From assembly GCF_000622405.1 (NCBI RefSeq), contig NZ_JASF01000005.1:1798001-1862000 (forward strand): a DNA stretch of 64,000 bases, in the 5' to 3' direction. Below the pieces are notes generated by a model that worked only from the letters and a program-made list of their open reading frames with translations, had not been told where the DNA came from and ran no database searches. Below are positions 27,095 to 34,760 of the stretch, piece after piece; position 1 is the first letter of the stretch; each line of letters begins with the position of its first letter. The position numbers were made by a program, and so were the translations under genes. This stretch comes from Sulfitobacter donghicola DSW-25 = KCTC 12864 = JCM 14565 (GTDB lineage Bacteria; Pseudomonadota; Alphaproteobacteria; Rhodobacterales; Rhodobacteraceae).

Positions 27095-28777
27095 TCAGCC
27101 CAGAATGCGGCGCGCGATCACTTGTGCCTGAATTTCAGCCGCACCTTCAAAGATATTCAGGATGCGTGCGTCACATAGAACGCGGCTGATCTTATACTCT
27201 AGGGCAAAGCCGTTGCCGCCGTGGATTTGCAGACCATTGTCCGCCGCAGCCCAAGCAACACGCGCGCCAAGCAGTTTGGCCATGCCAGCCTCAACGTCAC
27301 AACGACGGCCTTCGTCTTTTTCAAAGGCAGAGAAGTAGGTGAGCTGGCGGGCGATCATGATTTCAACAGCCATCATCGCCAGTTTGCTGGACACACGGGG
27401 GAAGTTGATGAGGGATTTGCCGAATTGCTTGCGGTCGTTTGCATATTGGATCGAGATGTCCAAGGCAGACTGGGCAACGCCGATCGCACGGGCCGCTGTT
27501 TGGATGCGCGCGCTTTCAAAGGTTTCCATCAGCTGTTTAAAGCCTTTGCCCTCTTCGCCGCCCAACAGGTTTTCGGCCTTTACCTCGAACCCGTCAAAGC
27601 CGAGTTCGTATTCTTTCATACCGCGATAGCCGAGGACTTCGATCTCGCCACCGGTCATGCCTGGGGTCGGGAAGGGGTCTTCGTCGGTGCCGGGCGGTTT
27701 CTCGGCAAGGAACATGGACAGGCCTTTGTAATTGTCTGTCGATGGATCGGTGCGGGCCAGCAGGGTCATGACATGGGTGCGCGCCGCGTGGGTGATCCAT
27801 GTTTTGTTGCCCGTTACCTTATAGGTCTCTCCCTCTTTCACGGCGCGGGTGCGCAGGCTGCCAAGGTCAGAGCCTGTGTTTGGCTCGGTAAAGACGGCAG
27901 TTGGCAGGGTTTCTGCCGAGGCGATTTTCGGGAGCCACTTTTGTTTTTGCTCGTCTGTGCCGCCTGCGATGATCAGCTCGGCCGCGATTTCAGAGCGGGT
28001 GCCGAGGGAGCCAACACCGATGTAGCCGCGAGAAAGCTCTTCGGAGACCACGCACATGGAGGCCTTGGACAGGCCAAAGCCGCCGAATTCTTCGGGGATG
28101 GTCAGGCCGAACACGCCCATCTCGGCAAGCTCGTCGATGATTTCGATCGGGATGAGTTCGTCGTTCAGGTGCCAATCATGGGCGAAGGGCTCGACCTTTT
28201 CGACGGCATAGCGACGGAACTGGTCGCGAATCATTTCTAGCTCTTCGTCCAGACCAGTCGCGCCAACGGTCACATTGGCCGAATGTTCCTGCATCAGGTC
28301 AACCAGACGGGTGCGCGCGTTTTGCGTGTTGCCGCCTTGGGTCAGGGCCATAACGGCGGGGTTCATCAGGGCGCTTTGATCTTCTTGGCTCAGGCCCAGA
28401 TCTTGAAGGCGAACGATTTCGCCTTGGTTCATCTGGATGCCGCCATAGATCTGCCAAAGGTATTCGCCAAAGGCGATCTGGTGGATCAGGGCTTCGGTTT
28501 CGCCAAATTTGCCATCGGCGGTCATGCGTTCGGCCCATGCCTGCATCTGGCGCAGCGCCTGCGCATAGGTTGCGAGCCAAGAAAGCCCGTGCGCCGCTGT
28601 TTGGTTCTGTTCAACCAAAGCGTTCGAGACGCGGCCCTCTTCGCTGACCATTGCACGAACGGAATCGGTTGCGCTGACAAGAACGGCCTCAACGGGGGCA
28701 AGCGCCGCCGCAGTCAGCGAGAGGAGATCATCAAGCAGAGCCGGTGTTCCGGTGTTTTGCTGTCCATCATGAGCCAT
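27095..28777 (-). CDS. mcd: (2S)-Methylsuccinyl-CoA dehydrogenase, ethylmalonyl-CoA pathway
   Basis: A 560-residue acyl-CoA dehydrogenase with an extra N-terminal domain of roughly 170 residues before the usual ACAD fold (starting about LDEELEMIRDQFRRYAVE). That long N-terminal domain is characteristic of Mcd, which oxidises methylsuccinyl-CoA to mesaconyl-CoA when acetate is assimilated through the ethylmalonyl-CoA pathway. FAD-site motifs TAVFTEPNTGSDLGSL and GNKTWITHAARTH are present, and the C-terminal signature is NIFEGAAEIQAQVIARR. The electron acceptor would be ETF, encoded about 14 kb away. Identification as Mcd rests on the architecture and remembered family sequence; a different long ACAD is less likely. 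Confidence 0.88.
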   Translation of the reverse strand: MAHDGQQNTGTPALLDDLLSLTAAALAPVEAVLVSATDSVRAMVSEEGRVSNALVEQNQTAAHGLSWLATYAQALRQMQAWAERMTADGKFGETEALIHQIAFGEYLWQIYGGIQMNQGEIVRLQDLGLSQEDQSALMNPAVMALTQGGNTQNARTRLVDLMQEHSANVTVGATGLDEELEMIRDQFRRYAVEKVEPFAHDWHLNDELIPIEIIDELAEMGVFGLTIPEEFGGFGLSKASMCVVSEELSRGYIGVGSLGTRSEIAAELIIAGGTDEQKQKWLPKIASAETLPTAVFTEPNTGSDLGSLRTRAVKEGETYKVTGNKTWITHAARTHVMTLLARTDPSTDNYKGLSMFLAEKPPGTDEDPFPTPGMTGGEIEVLGYRGMKEYELGFDGFEVKAENLLGGEEGKGFKQLMETFESARIQTAARAIGVAQSALDISIQYANDRKQFGKSLINFPRVSSKLAMMAVEIMIARQLTYFSAFEKDEGRRCDVEAGMAKLLGARVAWAAADNGLQIHGGNGFALEYKISRVLCDARILNIFEGAAEIQAQVIARRILG

Positions 28778-28922
28778 CTTAAAAAATCCTATTTTGCTTA
28801 GCGGTTGGCATAATCATTTTGCAGGTGCAGCGCAATAAACATACGTTTGAGTGCGGCGATATTTCCGAAAATTTCGCAGCTGAATTCACGTGCGTCTAGG
28901 CTAACGTTTGGTAAAAAGGCGT

Positions 28923-29690
28923 ATGGACACCCTGTTTCCCCTTCTAACACCTGTCGAGCTTGGCCTTGCGGCTTTGGTTGCGATTCTTGCGGGCTTTGTA
29001 AAAGGGGTGGTTGGGTTTGCTATGCCCTTGGTCTTCGTCTCGGGGCTTACGACCTTTATGGCGCCTGAGCTGGCTCTGGCGGGGTTGATTCTGCCGACTT
29101 TGGCGACAAATGCGTTGCAGGCGTTACGGCAGGGTTTTCCGGCTGCGGTTCAATCTACAAAAGAATTTCGCGTGTTCTTGGCTATTGGCGGGATCGCGTT
29201 GCTGGCCAGCGCGCAGATGGTCAGGGTGGTTCCTGCCCAGATGATGATGGCGATTATTGGTATTCCCGTTACGCTTTTCGCGTGCCTTCAGCTAACTGGC
29301 TATCAAATCAAGCTTTCTGGCCATAGCCGAAGCGTCGAGGCAGTGGCGGGTGCCGTTGCGGGTGCCCTTGGTGGATTGTCAGGGATTTGGGGGCCGCCGA
29401 CTGTGGCTTACCTGACCGCATTGAATACCCCCAAACACGACCAAATGCGGGTGCAGGGTGTTATCTATGGGTTGGGGGCTGTTGCGCTGATGGTGGCGCA
29501 TACAGGCTCTGGCGTTTTGAGAGCAGAAACGCTGGGATTCTCCCTAGCGATGCTGCCTGCCGCATTTTTGGGTGTTTGGATTGGGATGTCCGTCATGGAC
29601 CGCATCGATCAAATGGTGTTTCGCCGCGCCACACTGTTTGTTTTATGTGTGGCGGGGCTCAACTTGATCAGGCGGGCATGGTTTGGCTGA
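28923..29690 (+). CDS. TauE/SafE family (DUF81) anion exporter
   Basis: Integral membrane protein (255 residues) with about eight hydrophobic segments and the duplicated glycine-rich signature GFVKGVVGFAMPLVF and GALGGLSGIWGPPTVAYL, typical of the TauE/SafE family of sulfite/sulfonate or organic-anion exporters. The start ATG 28923 has AAGG five bases upstream. It is divergent from mcd (145 bp apart) and convergent with the XRE regulator, whose stop begins at the next base. Substrate unknown. Confidence 0.88.
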   Translation: MDTLFPLLTPVELGLAALVAILAGFVKGVVGFAMPLVFVSGLTTFMAPELALAGLILPTLATNALQALRQGFPAAVQSTKEFRVFLAIGGIALLASAQMVRVVPAQMMMAIIGIPVTLFACLQLTGYQIKLSGHSRSVEAVAGAVAGALGGLSGIWGPPTVAYLTALNTPKHDQMRVQGVIYGLGAVALMVAHTGSGVLRAETLGFSLAMLPAAFLGVWIGMSVMDRIDQMVFRRATLFVLCVAGLNLIRRAWFG

Positions 29691-30053
29691 TCATCCTTGG
29701 CGGGCAACCGTTAGGCCAGAGATGTCTTCGATGAAAGTAACGATTCGCGACTTTACTGTTTCGTCTTGAATAGCGGCCAAAGCGCTTACGATTTCCATAC
29801 CTGGATCGGCTTGTTTGTCGCCGCCGTTGGTATCGTCATAGAGGCCATCGAAGAAATAGGCAGGTGAAATGTCGAAAATTTGCGCAAGTTCGAAAAGTCG
29901 GCTTGCTGCGATGCGGTTCGAGCCGATTTCGTATTTTTGAATTTGCTGGAACGAAAGCCCCAAACGTTGTGCGACATCGGTTTGGGAAAAGCGACGTAGT
30001 GTGCGGATTTGTTTGAGTTTGCGCCCAACATGGACGTCGACTGGATGTGCCAT
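29691..30053 (-). CDS. XRE-family regulator (PraR/PhrR-like)
   Basis: A 120-residue DNA-binding protein with an N-terminal Cro/CI helix-turn-helix: FSQTDVAQRLGLSFQQIQKY and EIGSNRIAASRLFELAQIF, followed by DISPAYFFDGL, the pattern of small alphaproteobacterial XRE regulators such as PraR that repress surface and quorum-sensing genes in rhizobia. It is transcribed divergently from the LysR-HTH protein; the 193-bp region between them contains TACA/TGTA inverted repeats. Confidence 0.9.
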   Translation of the reverse strand: MAHPVDVHVGRKLKQIRTLRRFSQTDVAQRLGLSFQQIQKYEIGSNRIAASRLFELAQIFDISPAYFFDGLYDDTNGGDKQADPGMEIVSALAAIQDETVKSRIVTFIEDISGLTVARQG

Positions 30054-30171
30054 AGTTTTTCATACCCTAAGTTGTATCTGGGATATTTGTCCGAAAATCG
30101 GCCCTTTGGATCAATTGGATAGTTTTTAATTTTTTCGACCAATCTATGGTTGTGTGTGGTTGCAAATATTT

Positions 30172-30232
30172 TACAGCACTGTATGATTTCTGTGTCGCTG
30201 ATGTATGATTTATTTACAGTTCGGTTTGTAAA
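30172..30232. promoter_or_regulatory. Two inverted repeats between divergent regulators
   Basis: At 30172-30183 the sequence is TACAG-CA-CTGTA, and at 30213-30232 it is TTTACA-N8-TGTAAA. Both are perfect inverted repeats with TACA/TGTA half-sites in the intergenic region between the XRE and LysR-HTH genes; the second ends 14 bp before the ATG of the LysR-HTH gene. They look like operators for one of the two regulators. Confidence 0.5.
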
Positions 30233-30246
30233 ATTCGAGAAGCCAT

Positions 30247-31152
30247 ATGAACAAGATTGTTGAACCGCCCACCCAAATGGTGCTCCAGACGGAGACGCCT
30301 GCACTGTTAAGTGAAATGATGAGGTCGTTCACGGGCTTGGCACGCACGCTGAATCTGAGCAAAGCCGTTGCAGAGCTAGGCAGCACGCGGCAAACGGTTC
30401 GCCGTCATATTGACCAGCTCGAAGAGGCGATGGGTTTCAAGCTGTTTGAAATCGAGGATCGCCGTTACGTTCTAACCGAAGCAGGCGCGCGTGCGCTCGC
30501 GCCTGCACAGGTGCTGCTGGACCAAGGGCGGGTCTGGTATAGCGGCCAGTTTGAATATGTCGGTGGGATGTTGAAATTCTCTTACGAAAGCGAGAATGGC
30601 TGGATTTATCACCAGCAACAACAGCCAGTTAGTACCGTTTGGCAGTTAGAGTCAGACCTCTTGAAGGCAGCCTTGAAGGCGTGGGCTGCTTCTGAAGGCG
30701 AACTGGAATCGGAAGTCTTTGCCAAGGTTCGCCCGCACATCATGGTGTACCGAGAGAGTACAGATGGATGGATCGTTGTCGAAGTCGGGGAGGAGTCATT
30801 TTACTCCAATTGGTTTGGCTGGGCGCAGGCGCGCAGCAGTGTCGGTCGAAATCTGACCCAATTGCCTGGCGGGGATGCCGTGGCCAGCCTTGCTGATGCG
30901 CCGTTTCAGGACATACGCGTAAGTGAAGGGGTGCGTGTTGATCAGGTTCTGACGAAGCTTCCTTCAGGGGCGGATGGCGGTTCTTTTCGTCCTGTTGTCT
31001 TTGATAGATTGTTGATGGGGTTAACCCTTCCTGATGGCTCTCCTGTGATTGTCGCAGTGGTTGATCGGGCTTGTAAGGTCCGAATTTCGGGGATGGGGGA
31101 CGAAATTTTAAAGGAAATACCCGATGAGGCGCGTATTGATTTTGTGAATTAG
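30247..31152 (+). CDS. LysR-type HTH protein with a non-LysR, PAS-like C-terminal part
   Basis: A 301-residue protein. Residues about 25-90 are a LysR-type winged helix (LARTLNLSKAVAELGSTRQT, VRRHIDQLEEAMGFKLFE, YVLTEAGARAL). The rest does not show the two-lobed periplasmic-binding-like domain of LysR regulators. Instead it has a segment (HIMVYRESTDGWIVVEVGEE, SFYSNWFGWAQARSSVGRNL) that resembles a PAS sensor core, followed by a beta-rich end. The start has GAGAAG about six bases upstream. The next gene, 72 bp downstream on the same strand, is probably a target or partner. I do not know this architecture from a characterised protein. Confidence 0.72.
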   Translation: MNKIVEPPTQMVLQTETPALLSEMMRSFTGLARTLNLSKAVAELGSTRQTVRRHIDQLEEAMGFKLFEIEDRRYVLTEAGARALAPAQVLLDQGRVWYSGQFEYVGGMLKFSYESENGWIYHQQQQPVSTVWQLESDLLKAALKAWAASEGELESEVFAKVRPHIMVYRESTDGWIVVEVGEESFYSNWFGWAQARSSVGRNLTQLPGGDAVASLADAPFQDIRVSEGVRVDQVLTKLPSGADGGSFRPVVFDRLLMGLTLPDGSPVIVAVVDRACKVRISGMGDEILKEIPDEARIDFVN

Positions 31153-31183
31153 CGCATAATCCTAGGTTGTTTGTTGCTAAATC

Positions 31184-31204
31184 CGCTACACTACACGTGT
31201 AGCG
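31184..31204. promoter_or_regulatory. Perfect 8-5-8 inverted repeat before the GNAT-like gene
   Basis: CGCTACAC-TACAC-GTGTAGCG is a perfect 21-bp inverted repeat ending 20 bp before the ATG at 31225. It shares the TACA/TGTA half-site with the two repeats upstream of the LysR-HTH gene. There is no T-tract, so an operator is more likely than a terminator. Confidence 0.55.
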
Positions 31205-31224
31205 ATAGCAAAAGGCGATTCCTT

Positions 31225-31941
31225 ATGTCATTAGTCACCATCCACCCGAGCGACAGATTTGTTGCTAACAGTTCTGAAGTGTTTCAAAAATATGGGGTTG
31301 AAATGGAGGTCGGGTATGACTTCCACGCTTACCGCGATATCCTAAAATTCGCGCGTCCCGATCAACCTTTGGGTGCTCCATTTGATCCAGATGTTCACGA
31401 AATGAACCCTCAGAATGCCCTTTGGATGATTGGGCGGAACGAAAGTGGTGAAATTGTACACACGCAGGCGTTGCGTATGTTGGACATGGACGGACAGTCG
31501 GTTGCCGAGTATTTTATTCGCCATTTCCGAGAATTCCCGCCCGCAGCGCCAGGTCTAGATCTTGGCCGATCACGCTTTCGGGCGGGCCCACAGGCAAAGC
31601 GCAGCCGTGGCACGGTTTGTTATAATGGCGAGTTCTGGATCAAGCCGGGAGAGGCCTCCCTTAGAGGGCAGGGGTTGTCATGCGTTTTGGGGCGTTATGC
31701 GTTTTTCCAAGCAATGCAGCATTGGGATCCTGATCACATGGTCGGTTTTATGGCCAAACCAGTTGCAACCAAGGGATTTCCGCAGCGATTGGGGTGGATG
31801 CACACTCAGCCAGGGGCTTTGCGGTGGTTTTTTGAGGGGCGCGACCAGCCTGTCGAGGGCTTTATGACCTTTATGGAGCGGGACGATCTGCACTATGTGC
31901 TAGAGCTGCCGTTTGATGATCTGCTGGCCATGGCAGCCTAA
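31225..31941 (+). CDS. GNAT / autoinducer-synthase-like protein, function unknown
   Basis: A 238-residue cytosolic protein without signal peptide. Weak signs of an N-acyltransferase fold: a strand-turn-strand NALWMIGRNESGEIVHTQAL, then GLDLGRSRFRAG in the position of the ELSRF-like motif of LuxI-type synthases, and the acyl-CoA-loop-like LRGQGLSCVLGRYAFFQAM (R-G-x-G-L). These are inferences from pattern; key LuxI residues cannot be assigned with confidence. ATG 31225 has AAGG ten bases upstream; a longer frame reaching 31171 lacks one and includes the palindrome. It follows the LysR-HTH/PAS-like gene and ends at a strong bidirectional terminator. Confidence 0.6.
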   Translation: MSLVTIHPSDRFVANSSEVFQKYGVEMEVGYDFHAYRDILKFARPDQPLGAPFDPDVHEMNPQNALWMIGRNESGEIVHTQALRMLDMDGQSVAEYFIRHFREFPPAAPGLDLGRSRFRAGPQAKRSRGTVCYNGEFWIKPGEASLRGQGLSCVLGRYAFFQAMQHWDPDHMVGFMAKPVATKGFPQRLGWMHTQPGALRWFFEGRDQPVEGFMTFMERDDLHYVLELPFDDLLAMAA

Positions 31942-31967
31942 TTCCATAAAATTTGAATCAACTACGA

Positions 31968-32002
31968 AAAAGGGGCGCTGCAATTACCGCAGCGCCCCTT
32001 TT
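31968..32002. terminator. Bidirectional rho-independent terminator
   Basis: AAAAGGGGCGCTGC and GCAGCGCCCCTTTT form a perfect 14-bp stem with a 7-nt loop, with A/T tracts on both flanks, between the convergent GNAT-like gene and pckA. It can serve both strands. Confidence 0.9.
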
Positions 32003-32023
32003 CTCTATCGTGTGATGCAAGCG

Positions 32024-33622
32024 TTAGCGGATTGCAGCCGCTTTTACTTCATCATCGATGTGCGGCAGGTACTGTTCAAAGTTGTCAGCAAACATCGCGA
32101 CCAGTTTGGCTACCTGACGGTCATAAGCTTCGGCATCGTCCCACGTGCGGCGCGGGTCGAGCAGGATGTCGGCTACACCTGGTACCGAGACGGGCACATC
32201 AAAGCCAAAGTTCTCATCGACGCGGAAATCGCCTTTGGTCAGGGTGCCGTCCAGCGCTGCCGTCAGCAAAGCACGGGTTGCACGGATCGGCATCCGAGAG
32301 CCTGTGCCATATGCGCCGCCAGTCCAGCCGGTGTTGACCAACCAGCAGGTCGCGCCATGCTCGGCGATTTTTTCGCGCAGCAGGTTGCCATAGACTTCTG
32401 GGCGGCGTGGCATGAATGGCGCGCCAAAGCAGGTCGAGAATGTCGGCTCGGGCTCGGTTACGCCGCGCTCGGTTCCGGCGACCTTGGAGGTGAAGCCAGA
32501 GAGGAAGTGGTACATCGCCTGAGCAGGTGTCAAACGCGCGATTGGGGGGAGGGTCCCGAAGGCATCACAGGTTAGCATGATGATGTTCTTTGGGTGTCCG
32601 CCAACGGCTTTCTTAGAGGCGTTTGAGATATAGTGCAGCGGATAGGCGCAACGCATGTTGGCTGTCAGGCTGTCATCCTCAAAGTCGAGCTCTTTGGTGT
32701 CTTCGTCGTAAACCATGTTTTCGATCACGGTGCCGAATTTCTCGGTCGTGGCAAAGATCTCAGGCTCGGCTTCGGCGCTCAGGTTGATTGTCTTGGCATA
32801 GCAGCCGCCTTCAAAGTTGAAGGTACCCGTATCGGACCAGCCGTGTTCGTCATCACCGATCAGCGTGCGGGAAGGGTCGGCTGACAGCGTCGTCTTACCA
32901 GTGCCTGAGAGGCCAAAGAAGATCGCCGTGTCAACGGGGTTGCCAATGGCGTGGTTGGCCGAGCAGTGCATCGGCATCACGCCTTTTTCAGGCAGCAAGT
33001 AGTTCAGCAGGGAGAAGACAGATTTTTTGTTTTCGCCAGCATATTCGGTGCCGCCGATCAGGATCAGTTTGCGATCAAAGTTCATCGCGATCACTGTTTC
33101 AGAGCGGCAGTTGTGTTTCTTTGGGTCCGCTTGGAAGCTAGGGCAGTTGATTACAGTGAAATCGGCAAGGTAATCATCCAGCTGATCGCGATCAGGGCGA
33201 CGCATCATGTTGCGGATGAACAGGCCATGCCATGCCAGCTCGGTCACAAAGCGAACGTTGATTGCGTGCTTTGGATCTGCACCGCCAACAAGGTCTTGTA
33301 CGAAGTAATCGCGACCTTCCATGTGGGCGAGCATATCAATGTAAAGCGCGTCAAAGCCGGCTTCGGACATTTCCGCGTTGTTTTCCCACCAGATCGTGTC
33401 TTTTACGCTGTCGCTCATGACGACGTGTTTGTCTTTTGGTGAACGGCCCGTGAATTTTCCGGTCGTGACAAGGAAAGCGCCGCCGTTGCCGAGAGACCCT
33501 TCGCCGCGTTTTAGGGCGGTCTCGATCAGTGCTGGCTCCATCTGGTTATAATAGACATTGCCCAACCCTTTGATCCCTTGATCGTCTAGGTTGAAGTTCG
33601 GGTTTACCCGTCCGGTTTGCAT
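32024..33622 (-). CDS. pckA: Phosphoenolpyruvate carboxykinase (ATP)
   Basis: Converts oxaloacetate and ATP to PEP and CO2, the first step of gluconeogenesis. The 532-residue product contains [14 protein letters not shown], the kinase-1a P-loop [16 protein letters not shown], kinase-2 LIGDDEHGW and the adenine-binding region [14 protein letters not shown]. The start at 33622 (MQTGRVNPN) has AAGGAG ten bases upstream. It is divergent from chvI; this pairing recurs in alphaproteobacteria, where ChvGI affects pckA expression, so shared control from the 403-bp gap is plausible. Confidence 0.97.
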   Translation of the reverse strand: MQTGRVNPNFNLDDQGIKGLGNVYYNQMEPALIETALKRGEGSLGNGGAFLVTTGKFTGRSPKDKHVVMSDSVKDTIWWENNAEMSEAGFDALYIDMLAHMEGRDYFVQDLVGGADPKHAINVRFVTELAWHGLFIRNMMRRPDRDQLDDYLADFTVINCPSFQADPKKHNCRSETVIAMNFDRKLILIGGTEYAGENKKSVFSLLNYLLPEKGVMPMHCSANHAIGNPVDTAIFFGLSGTGKTTLSADPSRTLIGDDEHGWSDTGTFNFEGGCYAKTINLSAEAEPEIFATTEKFGTVIENMVYDEDTKELDFEDDSLTANMRCAYPLHYISNASKKAVGGHPKNIIMLTCDAFGTLPPIARLTPAQAMYHFLSGFTSKVAGTERGVTEPEPTFSTCFGAPFMPRRPEVYGNLLREKIAEHGATCWLVNTGWTGGAYGTGSRMPIRATRALLTAALDGTLTKGDFRVDENFGFDVPVSVPGVADILLDPRRTWDDAEAYDRQVAKLVAMFADNFEQYLPHIDDEVKAAAIR

Positions 33623-34025
33623 GCAATGTCTCCTTTTGAAACTGCCTCTTTGAGGCAGCATAGTGGGGAATGCCCGGTACCAAAAGCGCTCGGGCGGATG
33701 TGGAATAGCGGCCTCTTAACACGATGATTTGCGGATTGAACAGGCGCGTTTCTATAGTTAGCGCCACCACATAACCAAATGCTGCAAGCTGGCCAAAAAT
33801 CCTGTATTTTCACTAGACCAGTTGCGACGAAATGACCCGAAATGGGTGAAATTCTAATGCCCAGATCGTGAATGTGCGGCAAATTAGCCATTCCGCAACA
33901 AAATATGGCTGAAATGTGGCCATAGATTTGACTGATTCGAATTTTGGGATTGATTCGTCCCCCTAAGGAGTGATCAATGTACTTAAAAACAAAAGACTAT
34001 ATTGAGCAGCATAAGGAAACGGGCA
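33623..34025. other. pckA-chvI divergent intergenic region
   Basis: This 403-bp region separates the divergent pckA and chvI genes. It is AT-richer than its surroundings and should hold both promoters. A TTGACT element near 33927 could be a -35 box for chvI but no good -10 box follows at the right distance. I see no RNA gene. Its last 49 bases contain the 5' part of the short ORF described separately. Confidence 0.5.
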
Positions 34026-34048
34026 ATGTCAAAAATTGCATTGGTTGA
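33977..34048 (+). CDS. Possible 23-codon leader ORF overlapping the chvI start
   Basis: ATG at 33977 has a consensus Shine-Dalgarno AAGGAG six bases upstream and opens a 23-codon frame ([20 protein letters not shown], then three residues) that stops at 34048, 23 bases into chvI in another frame. The ribosome site of this ORF is stronger than that of chvI (AAGGA, eight bases before its ATG). The peptide is hydrophilic with no known similarity. It could couple or gate chvI translation. Whether it is translated is unknown. Confidence 0.45.
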   Translation: MYLKTKDYIEQHKETGNVKNCIG

Positions 34049-34727
34049 CGACGACAGGAATATCCTGACGTCCGTCTCGATGACTCTCGAAGCTGAAGGT
34101 TTTGAGGTGGAAACATATAATGATGGTCAGGCCGCGCTGGACGCTTTTAACAAGCGGATGCCGGACATGGCTGTTTTGGATATCAAGATGCCGCGGATGG
34201 ACGGGATGGACCTGCTTCAGCGTCTTCGCCAGAAAACGGCGATGCCGGTTATCTTTTTGACGTCCAAAGACGATGAGATTGATGAAGTGTTGGGTTTGCG
34301 CATGGGCGCGGACGATTACGTGAAAAAACCGTTCTCGCAGCGTTTGCTGGTAGAGCGCATTCGCGCCTTGCTGCGCCGTCAGGACGCGGTGGCGACGGAT
34401 GAGGTCGGTGAAACCGAAGACACCAAGGTTATGGAACGCGGTGATTTGCGGATGGATCCGCTGCGCCACGCCGTTAGCTGGAAGGGCAAAGATGTGTCGC
34501 TGACCGTGACCGAGTTTTTGTTGCTGCAGGCTTTGGCCCAACGTCCTGGTTTCGTAAAGTCACGAGATCAGCTGATGGACGTAGCCTATGATGATCAGGT
34601 TTATGTAGATGACCGTACCATCGATAGCCACATCAAGCGCTTGCGTAAAAAGATGCGCTCAGCGGATGATGAATTCTCGGCGATTGAGACGCTTTATGGT
34701 ATTGGTTACAGGTATAACGAAGAGTAA
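34026..34727 (+). CDS. chvI: Response regulator ChvI (OmpR family)
   Basis: The 233-residue regulator has a receiver domain with acidic residues 8-10 (LVDDD), phospho-acceptor Asp52 in [11 protein letters not shown], switch Thr in FLTSKDD and Lys in DYVKKPF, followed by an OmpR winged-helix domain ending in [16 protein letters not shown] and YGIGYRY. With ChvG it controls envelope, acid and host-related genes and central carbon genes in alphaproteobacteria. The ATG at 34026 is chosen over an upstream in-frame TTG/ATG because it begins the receiver fold ([10 protein letters not shown]). Confidence 0.95.
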   Translation: MSKIALVDDDRNILTSVSMTLEAEGFEVETYNDGQAALDAFNKRMPDMAVLDIKMPRMDGMDLLQRLRQKTAMPVIFLTSKDDEIDEVLGLRMGADDYVKKPFSQRLLVERIRALLRRQDAVATDEVGETEDTKVMERGDLRMDPLRHAVSWKGKDVSLTVTEFLLLQALAQRPGFVKSRDQLMDVAYDDQVYVDDRTIDSHIKRLRKKMRSADDEFSAIETLYGIGYRYNEE

Positions 34728-34760
34728 TTCGTTAATAGGGCTTTAGCCGAAAGGAAGTTC

